Source: Limimaricola sp. (GTDB lineage: Bacteria > Pseudomonadota > Alphaproteobacteria > Rhodobacterales > Rhodobacteraceae). From it: a stretch of 64,000 nt of DNA. The stretch covers positions 682,001 to 746,000 of the forward strand of contig NZ_WGLM01000005.1 of assembly GCF_016125575.1 (NCBI RefSeq), read 5' to 3'. The notes beneath the pieces were generated by a model. It saw nothing but the letters and a program-made list of their open reading frames with translations, was not told the DNA's origin and did not search any database. Every line of letters begins with the position of its first letter. Positions within the stretch are counted from its first letter, which is position 1. Both the position numbers and the translations under genes were made by a program. Positions 60,448-64,000 of this stretch are shown in pieces.

Positions 60448-62019
60448 TCAGGATTTCTGGAACATGGCGAGCATGCGCCGGGTGACAAGGAAGCCGCCGA
60501 AGATGTTGATCCCGGCCATGAAGATCGAAAGTGCCGCCAACAAGATCACGAGGAACGAGCCGGAGCCGATCTGCAACAGCGCGCCAAGGATGATGATCGA
60601 CGAGATCGCGTTGGTCACCGCCATCAGCGGCGTATGCAGCGAATGGCTGACATTCCAGATCACCTGGAAGCCAATGAAGACCGACAGCACAAAGACGATG
60701 AAGTGCTGCATGAAGGCGGCAGGCGCGACAAGGCCCAGTGCCAGCAGCAGAACGCCGCCCACCGTCAGCAGGCCCACCTGGTTGCGGGTCTGCTTACGAA
60801 ACAGCGCCACTTCCTGCGCACGCTTCTCGGCCGGCGTCAGTTCCTTGGCGGCGGGCTTCTTCGGTGCCGCGGCAATCGCCTGCACCTTTGGCGGCGGCGG
60901 CGGGAAGGTGACAGCGCCCTCGAAGGCCACGGTAGCGCCGCGGATCACGTCGTCCTCCATGTTGTGGACGATGGCGCCGTCCTTGCCCGGCGTCAGGTCC
61001 GAGATCATGTGGCGAATGTTGTTGCCGTAAAGCGTGCTGGCCTGCGCGGCCATCCGGCTGGGGTAATCGGTATAGCCGATCACCGTCACGCCGTTGTCGC
61101 TGACGATCTTCTGGTCGGGCGCCGTCAGGTCGCAGTTGCCCCCCCGCTCGGCGGCAAGGTCGACGACGACCGAGCCGGGTTTCATCGCCTCGACCATGTC
61201 CTTCAACCACAGCTTGGGCGCATCGCGGCCTGGGATCAGGGCGGTGGTGATGACGATGTCCATGTCGGGCGCCAGTTCGCGAAACTTCGCCAGTTGCTTC
61301 TCGCGGAACTCCGGCGACGAGGGCGCGGCGTAGCCACCGGTCGCGGCACCATCCTGCGCCTCCTCGAATTCGAGGAAGACGAAATTCGCACCCATCGATT
61401 CGATCTGCTCTGCCACTTCGGGCCGCACGTCGAAGGCATAGACCACTGCGCCCAGCGAAGTGGCCGTGCCGATCGCGGCAAGGCCCGCCACGCCCGCACC
61501 CACGACCAGTACCTTCGCGGGGGGCACCTTGCCCGCGGCCGTCACTTGTCCGGTGAAGAACCGGCCAAAGTTGTTGCCCGCCTCGATCACCGCGCGATAG
61601 CCCGCGATATTGGCCATCGACGACAGCGCATCCATCTTCTGCGCGCGGCTGATTCGCGGCACCATGTCCATGGCAATGACATTGGCCCCGGTATCCTTGA
61701 CCTGCTCCAGCAGGTCCTTGTTCTGCGCGGGATAGAAGAACGAGATCAGCAGCTGATCCTTGCGCAGGCGCTTGGGCTCGGGCCCCTCGGGCGGGCGCAC
61801 CTTGACGACCACGTCGGCGGCCTTCCACAGCGCTGCGGCGGTCTTGACCACCTCGACCCCGGCCTCGGCATAAAGCGCGTCGGCAAAGCCCGCGGCAAGA
61901 CCCGCGCCGCTTTCGACCAGGCAGGTATGCCCCAGCTTCTGCAACTCCCGCGCCGAGGCCGGCGTCATCGCCACGCGGGCCTCGCCCTCGTGAATTTCCT
62001 TCGGTGCACCGATCTTCAA
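60448..62019 (-). CDS. pntA: NAD(P) transhydrogenase subunit alpha
   Basis: A 523-residue protein combining the NAD(H)-binding domain I and about four C-terminal membrane helices, as in Escherichia coli PntA. Domain I signatures: [20 protein letters not shown] at the N-terminus and [20 protein letters not shown] near 180. An Ala/Pro/Lys-rich segment (about 385-410) links to the membrane part. TTG 62017-62019 is taken as start because it directly precedes the conserved KIGAPKE; the frame upstream to 62286 overlaps another gene. Confidence 0.94.
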   Translation of the reverse strand: MKIGAPKEIHEGEARVAMTPASARELQKLGHTCLVESGAGLAAGFADALYAEAGVEVVKTAAALWKAADVVVKVRPPEGPEPKRLRKDQLLISFFYPAQNKDLLEQVKDTGANVIAMDMVPRISRAQKMDALSSMANIAGYRAVIEAGNNFGRFFTGQVTAAGKVPPAKVLVVGAGVAGLAAIGTATSLGAVVYAFDVRPEVAEQIESMGANFVFLEFEEAQDGAATGGYAAPSSPEFREKQLAKFRELAPDMDIVITTALIPGRDAPKLWLKDMVEAMKPGSVVVDLAAERGGNCDLTAPDQKIVSDNGVTVIGYTDYPSRMAAQASTLYGNNIRHMISDLTPGKDGAIVHNMEDDVIRGATVAFEGAVTFPPPPPKVQAIAAAPKKPAAKELTPAEKRAQEVALFRKQTRNQVGLLTVGGVLLLALGLVAPAAFMQHFIVFVLSVFIGFQVIWNVSHSLHTPLMAVTNAISSIIILGALLQIGSGSFLVILLAALSIFMAGINIFGGFLVTRRMLAMFQKS

Positions 62020-62056
62020 GGCCCTGGTCCCCCCTCGTCCGCAGATCATCGCTCTT

Positions 62057-62083
62057 GTTATAGAGCGCGCCCGCATTCGACAA
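62057..62083 (-). promoter_or_regulatory. Candidate promoter of pntAB
   Basis: On the minus strand CTTGTC, 16 bases and TATAAC (62062-62057) stand 38 bases before the TTG start of pntA. The -10 element is a good match in a GC-rich context. Confidence 0.5.
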
Positions 62084-62101
62084 GGCGCGTGCGCGCCCGG
62101 C

Positions 62102-62554
62102 TCAAAGCCAGCGGCGCGTCTTGGTGCAATACCTTGCGAACTCAGCCTTGAACTGGCCGCGCAGGCGGCGTTCCTCGGCGATGATGAAATGCCGTTCGAT
62201 CCACCAGACGAAGACCGGCACCAGCGGCAGGGCAAGCGGCGCGTCGAAGCGCAGGATCGCCCCCAAGAGCACCAGCGCATCGCCAAGGTAGATCGGGTTG
62301 CGCGTGCGCTTGAAGATGCCCGAGGTCACCAGGTGCGCCGCCTCGCGATGAGGGATGACCGTGGTGCGCCACTTGCGCATCTCGATCACGGCCAGCAGCA
62401 TCAGGATCAGCCCGCCGCCGATGCACAGCCCCGCCGCGAAATCGGCCCAGGCCCCGCCGAAGGACAGCCCCCACGGATCGGCCCGCCCGATGCCCCAGGC
62501 AAGGGCAAGCGCGGCAATCAGCCAGGCAGGCGGGATGTCGATCCAGGTCCTCAT
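62102..62554 (-). CDS. Isoprenylcysteine carboxyl methyltransferase-like membrane protein
   Basis: A 150-residue membrane protein with about four helices. The C-terminal half [37 protein letters not shown] and [20 protein letters not shown] is the ICMT/PEMT-like signature that binds S-adenosylmethionine. Bacterial members methylate phospholipids or unknown targets. Start ATG 62554 ([20 protein letters not shown]). Confidence 0.85.
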   Translation of the reverse strand: MRTWIDIPPAWLIAALALAWGIGRADPWGLSFGGAWADFAAGLCIGGGLILMLLAVIEMRKWRTTVIPHREAAHLVTSGIFKRTRNPIYLGDALVLLGAILRFDAPLALPLVPVFVWWIERHFIIAEERRLRGQFKAEFARYCTKTRRWL

Positions 62555-62612
62555 TGCCTTCTCCTGCCCTGCCGCCCGGCCCCGGTCAAGCGCCGCCGTG
62601 CCGGTGCCTTTG

Positions 62613-62671
62613 CCTTGCAAATATCCCGGGGGGTGAATGCCGCAGGCAGAGGGGGGCAGCGCCCCCCTTTC
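62613..62671 (+). repeat. GC-rich dispersed repeat, copy 4
   Basis: TTGCAAATATCCCGGGGGG starts the element; a short hairpin near GCCGCAGGC and the end hairpin GGGGGGC-AGC-GCCCCCC (62651-62667) follow. The head has diverged from copies 1-3 (AAATATCC for AAATACTCC). It lies in the 202-base gap between divergent genes. Confidence 0.7.
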
Positions 62672-62756
62672 CGCCGCCGCCGCACCGCGCGCGGCGCCCC
62701 CTCTCGACCCCGCCCGCGCCCCGGTCTAGGCTGGCGCGGCGCAGGGGAGGACAGCG

Positions 62757-63518
62757 ATGGAACATCAGGGACGTCACGCGCTGGTCACCGGTGGCGGGAC
62801 CGGCATCGGGCGGGCCATCGCGCTGGCGCTGGCCAAGGCCGGAGCCGAGGTGACGATCACCGGCCGCAACGGCGCGGCGCTGGCCGCCGTGGCCGCCGAA
62901 GGGCCGCGCCTGCATCCCCTGGAAATGGACGTGACCGACGAGGCCGCCGTGCGCAGGGGCATCGCCGCCGCCGCCGCCGCGCGCGGACCCATCGCCATCT
63001 GCATCGCCAATGCCGGCATCGCCGAGGGCAAGCCTTTCGCCAAGCTCACGCTGGCCGACTGGCGCCGCACGATGGAGACGAATCTTGATGGCGTGTTCCT
63101 GACGCTGCAGGCCGCGCTCGCGACCCTGCCCAAGGACGGCTGGGGCCGGATGATTGCCGTCTCCTCCATCGCGGGCGTGCGGGGCCTGCAGGGCGCGGTG
63201 CAGTATTCCGCGTCCAAGCACGGCGTAATAGGCCTGATCCGCGCGCTGTCGGAGGAATACATGGGCGGCCCCGTCACCTTCAACGCGCTTTGCCCCGGCT
63301 ATGTCGATACGCCCATCGTCACCCGCAACGCCGCCGCCATCGCCGCCCATACCGGCCGCACCCCCGAGGAGGCGACGCAGCTTCTGGCCAAGGCCAACCG
63401 TCACCGCCGCCTGCTCGAAGTGGACGAGATCGCCGGTGCCGCGCTATGGCTTTGCTCCGAGGCGGCTCGCAGTGTGAACGGCCAGACCATCCAGATCGCC
63501 GGGGGTCAGGTCTCCTGA
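62757..63518 (+). CDS. SDR-family NAD(P)-dependent oxidoreductase
   Basis: A 253-residue classical short-chain dehydrogenase. Nucleotide motif TGGGTGIGRAIALALAKAG (about 12-30), NAG, catalytic Ser in VSSIAGVRG and YxxxK in QYSASKHGVIGL; end motif GQTIQIAGGQVS. It resembles 3-hydroxybutyrate/3-hydroxyacyl dehydrogenase-like SDRs. Position immediately before kynureninase may point to aromatic amino acid catabolism, but the substrate cannot be read. ATG at 62757. Confidence 0.9.
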   Translation: MEHQGRHALVTGGGTGIGRAIALALAKAGAEVTITGRNGAALAAVAAEGPRLHPLEMDVTDEAAVRRGIAAAAAARGPIAICIANAGIAEGKPFAKLTLADWRRTMETNLDGVFLTLQAALATLPKDGWGRMIAVSSIAGVRGLQGAVQYSASKHGVIGLIRALSEEYMGGPVTFNALCPGYVDTPIVTRNAAAIAAHTGRTPEEATQLLAKANRHRRLLEVDEIAGAALWLCSEAARSVNGQTIQIAGGQVS

Positions 63519-63555
63519 TCCCGCCCGCAGCCCCCAGACGAAGGACCAAGACCAT

Positions 63556-64000
63556 ATGACCGATTTTGCCCGGACCAAGGCACTCTTCCATATGCCCGAA
63601 GGGGTGATCTACCTTGACGGCAACAGCCTTGGCCCGCTGCCCAAGGCGGCCCCCGCGCGCATGACACAGGCGATGCAGGACGAATGGGGCGAGATGCTGA
63701 TCACCGGCTGGAACCGGGGCGGGCGCGACGGGGCGGGCTGGATGGCCCAGCCCGTCAGCATGGCCGACCGCATCGGTCGTCTGATCGGGGCGGAACCCGG
63801 CCACGTGGTGCTGGGCGACACGCTGTCGATCAAGGTCTACCAGGCCCTTGCCGCTGCGCTGAAGATGGTGCCCGAGCGGCGAGTGATCCTGTCGGACAAC
63901 GGCAACTTCCCCTCCGACCTCTACATGGCCGAAGGGCTGATCGGGTTTCTCGACAAGGGCTACGAGTTGCGCGTCGTCGCCCCCGAAGAGGTGGAAGAGG
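63556..64000 (+). CDS. kynU: Kynureninase, N-terminal part (cut by window edge)
   Basis: The first 148 residues are visible. They begin MTDFARTKALFHMPEGVIYL and contain YLDGNSLGPLPKAAPARM, a hallmark of kynureninase, then DEWGEMLITGWNRGG and HVVLGDTLSIKVYQALAAAL. Kynureninase is a PLP enzyme that cleaves kynurenine to anthranilate and alanine in tryptophan degradation; the PLP lysine lies beyond the window. AAGGACC precedes the ATG. Co-directional with the SDR, 37 bases after it. Confidence 0.93.
   Translation, partial: MTDFARTKALFHMPEGVIYLDGNSLGPLPKAAPARMTQAMQDEWGEMLITGWNRGGRDGAGWMAQPVSMADRIGRLIGAEPGHVVLGDTLSIKVYQALAAALKMVPERRVILSDNGNFPSDLYMAEGLIGFLDKGYELRVVAPEEVEE

Overview
The window is a high-GC (roughly two-thirds G+C by eye) alphaproteobacterial chromosome segment, almost certainly from the Rhodobacterales (Rhodobacter/Paracoccus/Roseobacter relatives). 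The evidence is the NADH dehydrogenase cluster studded with small extra reading frames and ending in birA, coaX and RNase J, the stand-alone Hint-domain protein, the small Rhodobacteraceae-type DUF proteins, and a dispersed GC-rich repeat. Nearly everything is coding. The largest gap without a gene is about 260 bases (58741-59000), and no rRNA, tRNA, CRISPR, insertion sequence or phage was seen.

Layout. 1-10192: end of tatA, a YafY-type WYL regulator, an SDR, a Hint-domain protein, prfC with an overlapping conserved unknown gene, another unknown gene, a DEAD-box RNA helicase, and a surface-type subtilisin autotransporter with a lipoprotein signal. 32471 down to 10207 (minus strand): a complete 14-subunit nuo (complex I) operon in the order A-B-C-D-E-F-G-H-I-J-K-L-M-N, followed without a break by birA, coaX and rnj. 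Nine extra genes sit inside it: a sulfotransferase (C/D), a small exported protein (D/E), a membrane protein with a helix-hairpin-helix domain and a DUF5337-like protein (E/F), a DUF3291 and a DUF5333-like protein (F/G), a lipoprotein (G/H), and a cysteine-free carboxymuconolactone decarboxylase-like protein (I/J), while nuoE itself carries an extra C-terminal domain. 41399 down to 32624 (minus): a leucine/isovalerate catabolic operon (isovaleryl-CoA dehydrogenase, acyl-CoA synthetase, methylcrotonyl-CoA carboxylase beta and alpha, HMG-CoA lyase, methylglutaconyl-CoA hydratase) with two unexpected membrane proteins.

41468-57466: a DegT aminotransferase, an MmgE/PrpD protein, phosphoglycolate phosphatase, then glmU-glmS (UDP-GlcNAc supply), a flavin-type oxidase, an AlkD-like protein, aroQ, a lipoprotein, moaA, a DUF2934 protein, an aldehyde dehydrogenase, an M20 amidohydrolase, an orphan Flp-like pilin, a FAD oxidoreductase and a DUF3422 protein. 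57571-64000: ornithine decarboxylase with a long structured leader, pntB-pntA (proton-translocating transhydrogenase), an isoprenylcysteine methyltransferase-like membrane protein, an SDR and the start of kynureninase.

The most unusual material is in and around the nuo operon (accessory genes fused by start/stop overlaps, a duplicated helix-hairpin-helix domain, a palindrome cluster) together with the ornithine decarboxylase leader, the degenerate Hint protein, and a four-copy GC-rich repeat that sits next to genes and inside operons.
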